Source of the DNA: Gillisia sp. Hel_I_86
Lineage (GTDB): Bacteria; Bacteroidota; Bacteroidia; Flavobacteriales; Flavobacteriaceae
DNA length: 64,000 bases
Direction of reading: 5' to 3'
NCBI RefSeq assembly: GCF_007827275.1
Contig: NZ_VISE01000001.1
Span: forward strand, 2,852,001-2,916,000
Shown: one piece after another, positions 35,415 through 42,933 of the stretch
How the letters are laid out: each line of letters begins with the position of its first letter
Numbering within the stretch: position 1 is the first letter of the stretch
Made by a program: the position numbers and the translations under genes
Notes under the pieces: model-generated
The model's input: the letters and a program-made list of their open reading frames with translations, nothing else
What the model was told of the DNA's origin: nothing
The model's database searches: none

Positions 35415-36899
35415 CTATTTGCCAATACAAAAATTAGCAAAGATATTACCTAAAAGGTCATCATTGGTAATTTCGCCTGTTATTTCCCCAAAATGGTACA
35501 AAGCTTGCCTAATGTCTATCGCCATAAGGTCGCCGGAGAGATTATCATTTAAGCCTTGTTGCACTTTGTTGATTTCTTCCAAGGCACTTAAAAGTGCATT
35601 GTAATGCCTGCTGTTGGTAACAATAGTGTTGTTATTTCTTAATTCCCCGGTATTCACGAATTTTAATAGTTTTTGTCGCAATTCTTCAACCCCAAGGCCT
35701 GTTTTTGCTGAAAGCAATAAATATTGGGATTTCTCGATCCCGCTCGAGATGATTTCCAGTTCCTTTTTCAACTTATCTTGTGCCACAGCATCTAATATGT
35801 CTACTTTATTTATAATAACTAACAAAGGTTTTTGAGGAAACTGGTTGCGGATTTTTGTGATCTCTATTGTAATTCTATCTGGAAAAGTAGCGTCACCCTG
35901 TCCCGAAGCTTCGGGAGATTTCAGGGTCTTTTGAGATGCTGAAACAAGTTCGGCATGACTTAGTTTTGAAACGTCGAACAAATATATCACCACTTGTGCC
36001 TGACTGATCTTTTCAAAGGTTTTTTTAATGCCCAATCCTTCAATGATATCCTTGGTCTCCCTAATCCCGGCAGTATCTATAAACCTAAAACCAATCCCGC
36101 CAATGCTAATTTCATCTTCAATAGAATCCCTGGTAGTTCCTGCAATGTCCGAAACGATGGCTCTTTCCTCATTCAGCAACGCGTTTAACAAGGTGGATTT
36201 TCCCACATTTGGTTCGCCAACAATCGCCACTGGGATTCCATTTTTCAGCACATTTCCAACGGCAAAGGAATCAATCAGTTTTTTTAGCACTTGTTGAATG
36301 CGGGTCACCAAATTTTGAAATTCATCCCTATTGGCAAACTCCACATCTTCTTCGGCAAAATCCAGTTCCAATTCTATAAGTGAAGCAAAATTCAACAACT
36401 CTTGGCGAAGCTTTTGGATTTCATTAGAGAAACCTCCCCTCATTTGTTGCATTGCCAATTGGTGGGAGGCAGCGTTTTCAGAAGAAATAAGATCGGCTAC
36501 GGCTTCGGCCTGGCTTAGGTCCATTTTCCCATTTAAGAAGGCTCTCAAGGTAAATTCCCCTGCTTCAGCAGATCTACAGCCTTTCCTAATCAATAATTGA
36601 ATGATCTCTTGCTGGATATATTGGCTTCCATGGCAAGAAATTTCGAGAGTGTGTTCTCCCGTGTAGCTCTTTGGCCCATGAAATATAGACACCAAAACTT
36701 CATCTATAATTCGTTTTCCATCAACGATATTCCCCAAATGAAGCGTGTGCGCTGCCTGCTCCCTTAAATTTTTATTGGTTTTAGATACAAACAAGGGGGC
36801 AACAATTTCTATAGCCCGTGGTCCGGAAACCCGTATTACTGCAATTGCACCTGCGCCAGAGGGAGTAGCCAAGGCTACAATAGTATCATTTAAAATCAT
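35415..36899 (-). CDS. mnmE: tRNA modification GTPase MnmE with an in-frame repeat insertion
   Basis: MnmE works with MnmG to build the 5-carboxymethylaminomethyl modification on wobble uridine. The 494-residue protein has the N-terminal folate-binding domain, a helical domain, an inserted G domain and the C-terminal catalytic CIGK. G motifs are GEPNVGKST (228-236), GTTRD (254-258), DTAG (275-278), NKVD (364-367) and SAKTG. It is longer than usual because residues about 313-340, between G3 and G4, are encoded by an interspersed repeat (35880-35963) that kept the frame open. All catalytic motifs survive, so it should be active. The ATG lies 4 bases from a -7 box. Confidence 0.96.
   Translation of the reverse strand: MILNDTIVALATPSGAGAIAVIRVSGPRAIEIVAPLFVSKTNKNLREQAAHTLHLGNIVDGKRIIDEVLVSIFHGPKSYTGEHTLEISCHGSQYIQQEIIQLLIRKGCRSAEAGEFTLRAFLNGKMDLSQAEAVADLISSENAASHQLAMQQMRGGFSNEIQKLRQELLNFASLIELELDFAEEDVEFANRDEFQNLVTRIQQVLKKLIDSFAVGNVLKNGIPVAIVGEPNVGKSTLLNALLNEERAIVSDIAGTTRDSIEDEISIGGIGFRFIDTAGIRETKDIIEGLGIKKTFEKISQAQVVIYLFDVSKLSHAELVSASQKTLKSPEASGQGDATFPDRITIEITKIRNQFPQKPLLVIINKVDILDAVAQDKLKKELEIISSGIEKSQYLLLSAKTGLGVEELRQKLLKFVNTGELRNNNTIVTNSRHYNALLSALEEINKVQQGLNDNLSGDLMAIDIRQALYHFGEITGEITNDDLLGNIFANFCIGK
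35880..35963 (-). repeat. Interspersed repeat inserted in frame in mnmE
   Basis: At 35891-35960 the DNA carries CGTCACCCTGTCCCGAAGCT (ending within the palindrome CCCGAAGCTTCGGG), a CAGGGTCTTTTGAGATGCTG block, and GAAACAAGTTCGGCATGAC. The same words form the intergenic repeats at 8661-9853. In MnmE it is translated as SHAELVSASQKT and following residues, ending near GDATF. Confidence 0.85.
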
Positions 36900-36903
36900 G
36901 CGG

Positions 36904-36911
36904 CAAAGATA
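36904..36911 (-). promoter_or_regulatory. mnmE -7 promoter box
   Basis: On the - strand this reads TATCTTTG, a perfect TAnnTTTG, followed by CCGC and the ATG. Transcription would start at or within a few bases of the start codon. A -33 box is not clear. Confidence 0.5.
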
Positions 36912-37002
36912 CTAAAGAAAAGAGATTTTACTAAATTGTAGCAGTGTAACATAATGAAGAAAAGCAACACTTATAAAGTACATCATCATTCAAACAAACA
37001 TC

Positions 37003-37341
37003 ATGAGAGAAGACAATCAATTATTGGTATTAACACATTTAAGTCAGTTATTGGATCTAGTTACCGGAATAGGGGGTTTTATAGTGCCTTTGGTAATTTG
37101 GCTCACCCAAAAAGACAAGGTTTTTGGGATGGATGCCCATGGAAAAATGATCCTTAATTTCCAGATCAGTATTTTTATCTATTCCATCATCTCTATTCCG
37201 TTGATCTTTTTATTCGGGTTAGGGGTTATTCTATTGATAGGGATTGGAATTGTAGCTATAGTTTTTCCGATTTTAAATGCTATTAAAGTAAGCAATGGGG
37301 AGATTCCAACATATCCCCTTTCTATTGAGTTTATAAAATAG
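37003..37341 (+). CDS. DUF4870 membrane protein
   Basis: This is a 112-residue inner-membrane protein with three hydrophobic segments (about 20-35, 48-66 and 68-92). The N-terminal LLVLTHLSQLLDLVTGIGG and the middle HGKMILNFQISIFIY match DUF4870, a family of small membrane proteins of unknown role. It is monocistronic. Downstream, 37345-37408 can form a hairpin (GCCTCC..TTCC with GGAAGGAGGC) that could end its transcript and also abuts the first toxin-antitoxin module. Confidence 0.88.
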   Translation: MREDNQLLVLTHLSQLLDLVTGIGGFIVPLVIWLTQKDKVFGMDAHGKMILNFQISIFIYSIISIPLIFLFGLGVILLIGIGIVAIVFPILNAIKVSNGEIPTYPLSIEFIK

Positions 37342-37406
37342 AACTACCGGCCTCCACTTCCAGTAAGTATCGAACTCTTTTCAGGAACCCGGTAAATAGG
37401 AAGGAG

Positions 37407-37427
37407 GCGTTAAAATAAGTTGGGCTT
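37407..37427 (+). repeat. Left boundary of toxin-antitoxin cassette A (attC-like R' end)
   Basis: The site reads GCGTTAA-aataa-GTTGGGCTT. GTTGGGC fits the integron core-site consensus GTTRRRY, and its nine bases GTTGGGCTT (37419-37427) are the exact reverse complement of AAGCCCAAC at 38015-38023, after the toxin gene. Confidence 0.6.
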
Positions 37428-37458
37428 CATACTTTAAAAAATTTGAAATCTTATTTTG

Positions 37459-37466
37459 TATCTTTG
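37459..37466 (+). promoter_or_regulatory. Candidate -7 box for toxin-antitoxin pair A
   Basis: TATCTTTG matches TAnnTTTG and ends 16 bases before the antitoxin ATG. The -33 position is unclear. Confidence 0.45.
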
Positions 37467-37482
37467 AATTAAAGAAATAGAA

Positions 37483-37701
37483 ATGGATATTAAAACCACA
37501 AAAATTGAATTAGTAAAAGCTATCTTGGATATAGATAATAATGAATTTATTCAAAGAGTTGCGGATTTTATTAATAAAGAAAAAATTGATTTTTGGAATG
37601 AGTTAAGCCTTGCTGAACAGAACGAAATTAAACAAGGAATTCAAGAACTTGATCAAGGTAACAAAGTTTCATACGATTCATTTTTAAAGAAAATTTCTTA
37701 A
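37483..37701 (+). CDS. Antitoxin of a ParE/RelE-type toxin-antitoxin pair
   Basis: This 72-residue, mostly helical protein has a C-terminal LAEQNEIKQGIQELDQGNKV segment typical of short Bacteroidota antitoxins that wrap ParE/RelE toxins. Its TAA shares one base with the ATG of the toxin gene (TAATG), the usual coupled arrangement with antitoxin first. The family is assigned mainly from its partner and size. The module lies within cassette-like boundaries (37419 and 38023). Confidence 0.82.
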   Translation: MDIKTTKIELVKAILDIDNNEFIQRVADFINKEKIDFWNELSLAEQNEIKQGIQELDQGNKVSYDSFLKKIS

Positions 37702-38006
37702 TGAAAGTTTTTTTATCAGCACTTGCCGAATCAAAACTTTTAGAACTTAACGAATTTCTTTTAGAAAACTGGAGTAAAAAAGTAAGAGATAATTTTATAG
37801 AAAAGTTATCTAAAAGAATCAAACAAATATCTTCACAACCAGAAAGTTGTCCGAAATCCACTGATTTAAAAGGACTCTTTAAATGTGTTGTCACAAAACA
37901 AACAACCTTTTATTACAGAATATCTAATTCTAATAAAGAAATTGAAATAATTACAATTTTCGATACAAGACAAAATCCAAAAAAAATAAAAAAAGATATT
38001 AGATAA
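37701..38006 (+). CDS. ParE/RelE-family toxin
   Basis: This 101-residue protein has the RelE/ParE plasmid-stabilisation fold: an N-terminal helical hairpin (LAESKLLELNEFLLENW), a central LKGLFKCVVTKQTTFYYRI strand segment, and a C-terminal EIEIITIFDTRQNPKKI strand with the usual D-x-R-Q-N-P ending. ParE-type members poison gyrase and RelE-type members cleave mRNA; sequence alone does not decide between them. The toxin overlaps its antitoxin by one base. Confidence 0.88.
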   Translation: MKVFLSALAESKLLELNEFLLENWSKKVRDNFIEKLSKRIKQISSQPESCPKSTDLKGLFKCVVTKQTTFYYRISNSNKEIEIITIFDTRQNPKKIKKDIR

Positions 38007-38014
38007 AAGTACGA

Positions 38015-38164
38015 AAGCCCAACATCGATTAACAGCAAATAGCGAGCAATCAAGTGAAAAGTGCTATTTTAGACACAAATAACAAACAACAAAGCCGACA
38101 ATCCCGATAGCTCGGGAGCGTCCCCATTCCACACCACTTGCGTTAACCAAGACTGTTGGCATTA
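38015..38164 (+). repeat. attC-like site between the two toxin-antitoxin modules
   Basis: The left half is AAGCCCAAC-atcga-TTAAC and the right half is GCGTTAA-ccaagact-GTTGGCATTA, in the R''-L'' ... L'-R' order of integron attC sites. TTAAC and GTTAA pair with each other, and the two spacers differ in length as attC spacers do. The interior holds a 7-bp AAATAGC/GCTATTT pair and a CCCGATAGCTCGGG hairpin. Its left end pairs with the start of cassette A. Its right end (38155-38164) is exactly complementary to 38807-38816, at the end of cassette B. Confidence 0.6.
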
Positions 38165-38189
38165 ATACAATCCGAACTCAAAATTAAAT

Positions 38190-38219
38190 TTTGTTATCTA
38201 AGAAAAAGTAATAACTTTG
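38190..38219 (+). promoter_or_regulatory. Promoter of the MazEF-type module
   Basis: TTTG (38190-38193) and TAACTTTG (38212-38219) are separated by 18 bases, a standard Bacteroidota -33/-7 promoter. It lies inside the module, about 20 bases before the antitoxin ATG at 38240. Confidence 0.7.
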
Positions 38220-38239
38220 TATGTACAAAATTTAGGGTT

Positions 38240-38485
38240 ATGGAAACATCAATTATACAAATCGGAAATTCAAAAGGGTTGCGCTTGAGCAAAACGATCC
38301 TTGAAAAATATCATATTAAAGACAAAGTTGAGCTTATTCTTGAAAAAGGTCAAATTATCCTAAGACCAATAGAATCTCCTAGAAAAAACTGGGAAGATCA
38401 GTTCAAAAAAATGGCTGAAATTGGAGACGATCAACTTTTAATGAATGACGTTTTTGAGGACGAAAATTTTGATGAATGGATTTAA
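38240..38485 (+). CDS. MazE/AbrB-family antitoxin
   Basis: From the ATG at 38240 the protein has 81 residues; the frame is open back to 38156, but the promoter at 38190-38219 decides the start. The N-terminal IIQIGNSKGLRLSKTILEKY is a textbook AbrB/MazE swapped-hairpin DNA-binding domain. The acidic C-terminus (NDVFEDENFDEWI) would wrap the toxin. It overlaps the toxin gene by 10 bases, so the two are translationally coupled and probably autorepressed. Confidence 0.92.
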   Translation: METSIIQIGNSKGLRLSKTILEKYHIKDKVELILEKGQIILRPIESPRKNWEDQFKKMAEIGDDQLLMNDVFEDENFDEWI

Positions 38486-38799
38486 AACAATATTCTATAA
38501 TTCTCGTAAATCTTGATCCGACAATTGGTTGTGAAATTAAAAAAACTCGTCATTGCGTGATAATTTCTCCAAATGAACTTAATAAATATTTAAAAACTAT
38601 TGTTGTGGTTCCAATGACAACAAATCCCAACAAATATCCAACTAGGATTTCAATTAAATCGAACGGAAAAAAAGGAATGATGGCGATTGATCAAATACGG
38701 ACAATTGACAAATCACGGATTATTAAAACCTTTGATAAATTGACCAGTGCTGAAATAAGAAAATTAAAGGACGTAATAAGAGAAACACTCGTTGATTAA
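38476..38799 (+). CDS. MazF/PemK-family endoribonuclease toxin
   Basis: This 107-residue protein has the PemK/MazF fold. The N-terminal IILVNLDPTIGCEIKKTRHC holds the conserved G-x-E-x-x-K-x-R loop, followed by VVVPMTTN and the IDQIRTIDKSRI segment with the catalytic-side Arg. MazF toxins cleave mRNA at short sequences. A terminator follows at 38835-38866. The pair is bounded by matching complementary ends (38155-38164 and 38807-38816). Confidence 0.93.
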   Translation: MDLKQYSIILVNLDPTIGCEIKKTRHCVIISPNELNKYLKTIVVVPMTTNPNKYPTRISIKSNGKKGMMAIDQIRTIDKSRIIKTFDKLTSAEIRKLKDVIRETLVD

Positions 38800-38806
38800 A
38801 AGATAC

Positions 38807-38838
38807 TAATGCCAACATCGTTTAACAGCAAATAGCGG
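38807..38838 (+). repeat. Partial attC-like site after the MazEF-type module
   Basis: TAATGCCAAC-atcgt-TTAAC is followed by AGCAAATAGCG. It repeats the left half of the attC-like site at 38015-38046 nearly base for base, but its first bases match the start of cassette B instead. The right half is missing; a terminator and dnaN follow. Confidence 0.6.
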
Positions 38839-38866
38839 GAACTTATTAAAGTTCCCGCCCTTTTTT
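38835..38866 (+). terminator. Terminator after the MazEF-type module
   Basis: A perfect 10-bp stem, GCGGGAACTT-atta-AAGTTCCCGC, is followed by CC and a run of six T on the + strand. Confidence 0.85.
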
Positions 38867-38901
38867 AAACTATATCAATTTCCCAAGAGTAGGGAAAAGT
38901 C

Positions 38902-40020
38902 TTAATTATTCAACATCACCGGCATTACCAACATCGTGATCTTTTCGCCCTCGTCCAATCCATCTACCGGAGTTAGGATTCCGGCACGGTTTGGTAAGCT
39001 CATTTCCAACTGAACTTCATTAGCGTTCAGGTTGTTCAACATCTCTGTTAAGAAACGGGAGTTAAACCCAATTTGCATGTCATCACCTTGGTAAGAACAG
39101 GTTAAACGCTCTTCGGCCTTATTGCTGTAATCTATATCTTCTGCTGAAATGTTCAACTCGGCACCAGCAATCTTTAAACGAACTTGGTGGGTGGTTTTGT
39201 TGGAGAAAATAGAAACCCTTCTCACAGAACTTAAAAACTGACTTCTATCTATAACCAATTTATTAGGATTCTCTTTTGGGATTACCGCTTCGTAATTTGG
39301 ATATTTCCCATCGATCAATCTACAGATCAACTGCGTGTCTTCAAAAATGAATTTAGCATTGGACTCGTTGTACTCAATAAGTACATCGGTCTCACTTCCT
39401 GCTAAAATCCCTTTTAAAAGATTCAAGGGTTTTTTAGGCATGATGAATTCTGCTGCCTGAGAAGCCGTTACATCTTCCCTGGAATATTTTACCAATTTAT
39501 GGGCATCTGTCGCAACAAATGTTAAACCTTCTGTAGAGAACTGAAAGAACACGCCGCTCATTACGGGTCTAAGATCATCGTTTCCAGATGCGAAAATGGT
39601 CTTGCTTATTGCCATGGCCAATACATCTCCTTGGATGATGGTACTGCTAGGATCGCTCAATTCCACCGCATTTGGAAATTCTTCACCATTGGCATATGCC
39701 AAAGCATATTTCCCGTGGTTGGAACTTAATTCTATGGTGTTGTTATCCTCTACTACAAAAGTAAGTGGCTGTTCTGGGAACGTTTTCAGGGTTTCCAATA
39801 ACAATCTTGCAGGAACAGCGATAGCACCTTCAGAATCTGATTCTACTTTCAATTTAGCCGACATGGTAGTCTCCAAATCTGAAGCTGAAACCGTTAATTC
39901 ATCCTTCTTTAATTCGAACAAAAAATTATCTAAGATTGGAAGGGTGTTGTTATTGTTGATAACGCCTCCTAATATTTGAAGCTGTTTCAATAAATACGTA
40001 CTGGATACTATAAATTTCAT
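38902..40020 (-). CDS. dnaN: DNA polymerase III sliding clamp (beta subunit)
   Basis: This 372-residue beta clamp is of normal length with three clamp domains. The N-terminal KFIVSSTYLLKQLQILGGVI and the C-terminal LVMPVMLNN, which ends near the hydrophobic binding cleft, are characteristic. It forms the ring that holds replicative polymerase on DNA. The gene stands alone here, not beside dnaA, which is common in Bacteroidota. A -7 box lies 25 bases upstream. Confidence 0.97.
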   Translation of the reverse strand: MKFIVSSTYLLKQLQILGGVINNNNTLPILDNFLFELKKDELTVSASDLETTMSAKLKVESDSEGAIAVPARLLLETLKTFPEQPLTFVVEDNNTIELSSNHGKYALAYANGEEFPNAVELSDPSSTIIQGDVLAMAISKTIFASGNDDLRPVMSGVFFQFSTEGLTFVATDAHKLVKYSREDVTASQAAEFIMPKKPLNLLKGILAGSETDVLIEYNESNAKFIFEDTQLICRLIDGKYPNYEAVIPKENPNKLVIDRSQFLSSVRRVSIFSNKTTHQVRLKIAGAELNISAEDIDYSNKAEERLTCSYQGDDMQIGFNSRFLTEMLNNLNANEVQLEMSLPNRAGILTPVDGLDEGEKITMLVMPVMLNN

Positions 40021-40045
40021 GGATCTAACAGTTATTTAATCAATA

Positions 40046-40053
40046 CAAATATA
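40046..40053 (-). promoter_or_regulatory. dnaN: dnaN -7 promoter box
   Basis: On the - strand it reads TATATTTG, a perfect TAnnTTTG, 25 bases before the dnaN ATG. The -33 position is weak. Confidence 0.5.
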
Positions 40054-40210
40054 TCTTAATCCTTTAAAAACCGAAGTGTAATAAGTGATATTTTATTAAC
40101 ATAAAAAATGAAATTATTTCTATAAACCCCTTGAAATTAAAGGCTTATTGAAAATATTGCCTGGGATATTGTTAATATTTAATCTTGGCTTATATTTATG
40201 AACGAAAAGC

Positions 40211-41884
40211 CTACTTTTTTATATAGCGCCTTTTTCTGAAGTAAGTATAGATAAAAGCGCCCATCCCCAATAACAGTAACGGAATTGCAAGGTTCAATAT
40301 TTGCCATTTTTCACGCTCTTGGGCGGTCTTTTCTGTATCCAGAAAAGCAATGCTTATTTCTTTGGATCTAATGGCTATTAATCCTGAATCGTCTAAAAGG
40401 TAATTTACGGCATTCAGTAGAAATTCCTTGTTGCCATAAGTGTTTCCAGTAAACCGATCGAACCCTAATTCTAAAGGCTGCCCTTTTTGAAGCTGGTTTT
40501 TTATAACATCCCCATCGGAGATCACGATCATTTTAGTTGATTTTCCATCATCCAAGGCATTATCCAGAGCGAAAGGTTTCACCCTGTTTTTGTACACCGA
40601 TTTGAAATTTCCTTCCAATAAAACAGCCATTGGTAATTCCCCTGCGGTATAAGTGGAAAGATCTGGACGGATATTAAGTAAATTCAGGCTAATCCCTTTA
40701 GGAGTTCCTTCTATCTTGGATTGGGGAGAACTGGAAAGTAGCACGGTCTTTTTAATATTATTGCCTAGAATATCTATGGGATTTGCCCACTCAAATTTTA
40801 CCGCTTCTATATTATTGATGATTGGATGCGCATTTGGCGAAGTAGTGAGCGGGCTGTAGAACCAAGGATAAGGAGAAAACTGGGTGTCGTTTCCACTGCC
40901 GCTTGCCAGTACGATGGGTGCCGAATAAATATCGTTCACCAAGGCAGGGTTGATCCGTAAACCATAGGAAAAGAAAAAATCGTTTAAATTGAGATCTCTC
41001 GGCAATGCAAAAGCACTTCCACTTGGATTGAACAAACTATCGTTTTCCATAGCGGTTTGTTCTACCAACCATAAAGATTTACCCCCATTCATAAGATATT
41101 GATCCAAGACAAATTTTTCTTTTTCTGAATATGCCAGTGTGGGTTTTGCTTCAATGATAAGATCGAATTCTTTAAGGTCTTCCAGGGTTTTATTGGGATA
41201 GTTAGCAACAGAATCCAAGGTAAATGGTGCTACAAAATAATACTGTCCAATGGTTTTAATGAAGTCCGCGATATAGGCATCTCCCAATTCTCCATTCCCC
41301 CGCATGATGGCGATCTTCTTCTTTTTGGGCTGTACCAATTGCCCTATGGCATCTGCAAAGGAATATTCCAGTTGCTGTACCGAGTTGTTTATACGCTCCT
41401 CATCGGTTGTTCCCAACTTATTTTTAAGCAATGGAATCTTTACGGTTTTGTTGTTGAAATTAGCGATCGCCCAAGGAAAAATAATAGATTCGCTGGCTTT
41501 TCCGTTTTCCATAACGCTAATCCGCGCAGGGGTCATTCCCAATTCAAAAAATTCCTGAGCAACAGCATTTGCATCATCACCTTCAGCTAAAGGGTCTATA
41601 AAGTTGAATTTTACATTGGAATTATAGGCGGCCATCTCTTCTAGGAATTGCCGGGTTTCATTTTGTAACCTTCTAAATTCCGGTGGGAATGTGCCTTTTA
41701 AAAACACATCGATTATTATAGGCGATTCAATTTTATCTATAATGTTTTTTGCCGCGACAGAGAGGGTGTATCTGCTATCCTGAGTAAGATCGAACCTGGA
41801 ATGAACTTTGGATGCGATAATATTAATCAACAGCAGTCCTAAGATCACGATAAACAGCCCTTTATATTTTGTTGAATTTTTCAA
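40211..41884 (-). CDS. gldG: Gliding motility ABC transporter component GldG
   Basis: This 557-residue protein of the GldG (ABC-type uncharacterised transport) family has an N-terminal membrane helix (about 9-26), a long periplasmic region opening with SRFDLTQDSRYTLS, and a C-terminal helix (about 530-548). GldG forms an ABC transporter with GldF and GldA that is needed for gliding in Flavobacterium johnsoniae. It follows gldF by 3 bases. The gldA ATPase gene is not in this window. Confidence 0.95.
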   Translation of the reverse strand: MKNSTKYKGLFIVILGLLLINIIASKVHSRFDLTQDSRYTLSVAAKNIIDKIESPIIIDVFLKGTFPPEFRRLQNETRQFLEEMAAYNSNVKFNFIDPLAEGDDANAVAQEFFELGMTPARISVMENGKASESIIFPWAIANFNNKTVKIPLLKNKLGTTDEERINNSVQQLEYSFADAIGQLVQPKKKKIAIMRGNGELGDAYIADFIKTIGQYYFVAPFTLDSVANYPNKTLEDLKEFDLIIEAKPTLAYSEKEKFVLDQYLMNGGKSLWLVEQTAMENDSLFNPSGSAFALPRDLNLNDFFFSYGLRINPALVNDIYSAPIVLASGSGNDTQFSPYPWFYSPLTTSPNAHPIINNIEAVKFEWANPIDILGNNIKKTVLLSSSPQSKIEGTPKGISLNLLNIRPDLSTYTAGELPMAVLLEGNFKSVYKNRVKPFALDNALDDGKSTKMIVISDGDVIKNQLQKGQPLELGFDRFTGNTYGNKEFLLNAVNYLLDDSGLIAIRSKEISIAFLDTEKTAQEREKWQILNLAIPLLLLGMGAFIYTYFRKRRYIKK

Positions 41885-41887
41885 GGG

Positions 41888-42625
41888 CTAGGCTTTAATT
41901 TTAGTTGAATGCATCTTGAAATAAGTGAACGAAAGAAAGAGAAGGATCAAACTCAAAAAATAGATAAGGTCCCTGGTATCCAGCACTCCGCGACTCATGC
42001 TTTTATAATGATAGCTCATTCCCAAATATTCTATTCCATAATCGGAATCTCCAAACAATTTAAAATCGGTTATACCATCAAAGGCAAAGAATAGAACGAA
42101 ACAAAGAAAAACCGAAATTATAAATGCTGTGATCTGATTACTGGATACTGCCGAAGAAAATATGCCGATTGAAGTGTAGGAAGCTGCAACTAGAACCAGT
42201 CCTAAGTAAGAACCTAAGGTGGCTCCAATGTCTATATTTCCCAAGGGGTCTCCTAACGCATATATTGTAAATACATAAAATAGGGAAGGAAGTAATGCAA
42301 TAAAAGATACCAGCAAAGCTCCAAAATATTTTCCTAAAACAAGGTTCCAGATACTAACGGGTTTGGTGAGCAAAAGTTCCATAGTGCCTTGTCTGGTTTC
42401 TTCAGCAAAGCTTTTCATGGTGATTGCAGGGATAAGGAAGATAAAGATCCAAGGCGCGAGGTCGAAAAAGGGTTTTAGATCGGCAAAGCCGTTATCCAAA
42501 ATATTATAAGACCCAGAAAAGACGAACAAAAATAGACTACATAGCGTTAAAAATATTCCCACCACCAAATAGCCGGTTGGGGTAGAAAAAAAAGACCGTA
42601 TTTCTTTATTAAGGATCGCTACCAA
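41888..42625 (-). CDS. gldF: Gliding motility ABC transporter permease GldF
   Basis: This 245-residue permease has six hydrophobic segments and the N-terminal ILNKEIRSFFSTPTGYLVVG typical of GldF/ABC-2 permeases, followed by RQGTMELLLTKPVS. It works with GldG and the GldA ATPase. The order gldF-gldG with a 3-base gap is the conserved one. The preceding monooxygenase-like gene lies 11 bases upstream on the same strand. Confidence 0.95.
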   Translation of the reverse strand: MVAILNKEIRSFFSTPTGYLVVGIFLTLCSLFLFVFSGSYNILDNGFADLKPFFDLAPWIFIFLIPAITMKSFAEETRQGTMELLLTKPVSIWNLVLGKYFGALLVSFIALLPSLFYVFTIYALGDPLGNIDIGATLGSYLGLVLVAASYTSIGIFSSAVSSNQITAFIISVFLCFVLFFAFDGITDFKLFGDSDYGIEYLGMSYHYKSMSRGVLDTRDLIYFLSLILLFLSFTYFKMHSTKIKA

Positions 42626-42636
42626 TATGATTGTTT

Positions 42637-42933
42637 TTACTCTAAACTCACTAATTTATCCACACTCCAAGCTTCTGGTTTCTGATTGAAATATTGCTTG
42701 GTGTTTTCCCAAACTCCTTTAAACAACTCAGAATTTCTATAATTTTCCAAAGCCTGTTCATTTTCCCAATAACTATACGTGAAAAACTGATTTGTATTGC
42801 TTTTGTCCCTGTATAGTTCTAAAAAAAGACAACCTTCAAATCCTCTAACTTTGGATTTTATTGCTTCAAAATCATTTAAAAAAGTTTCAACTTTATCTGG
42901 TTGAAAGCCCATTTTCACTATTCGTACAAACAT
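42637..42933 (-). CDS. Antibiotic biosynthesis monooxygenase-like (ABM) protein
   Basis: This 98-residue protein has the dimeric alpha/beta-barrel ABM fold: an N-terminal VRIVKMGFQPDKVETFLNDF strand-helix and the FFTYSYWENEQALENYRNSE segment common to these proteins. Members include quinol monooxygenases and heme-degrading enzymes; the substrate is unknown here. Its ATG directly abuts the stop of the upstream SAM hydrolase-like gene, so the two are co-translated. Confidence 0.85.
   Translation of the reverse strand: MFVRIVKMGFQPDKVETFLNDFEAIKSKVRGFEGCLFLELYRDKSNTNQFFTYSYWENEQALENYRNSELFKGVWENTKQYFNQKPEAWSVDKLVSLE

Noticed and set aside
37407-38866. Reading the toxin-antitoxin ends as ordinary transposon terminal repeats
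   Set aside because: Each module has its own different end pair, there is no transposase, and the sequence beyond each right end is shared, which fits cassette ends better. Kept as an alternative in the finding.
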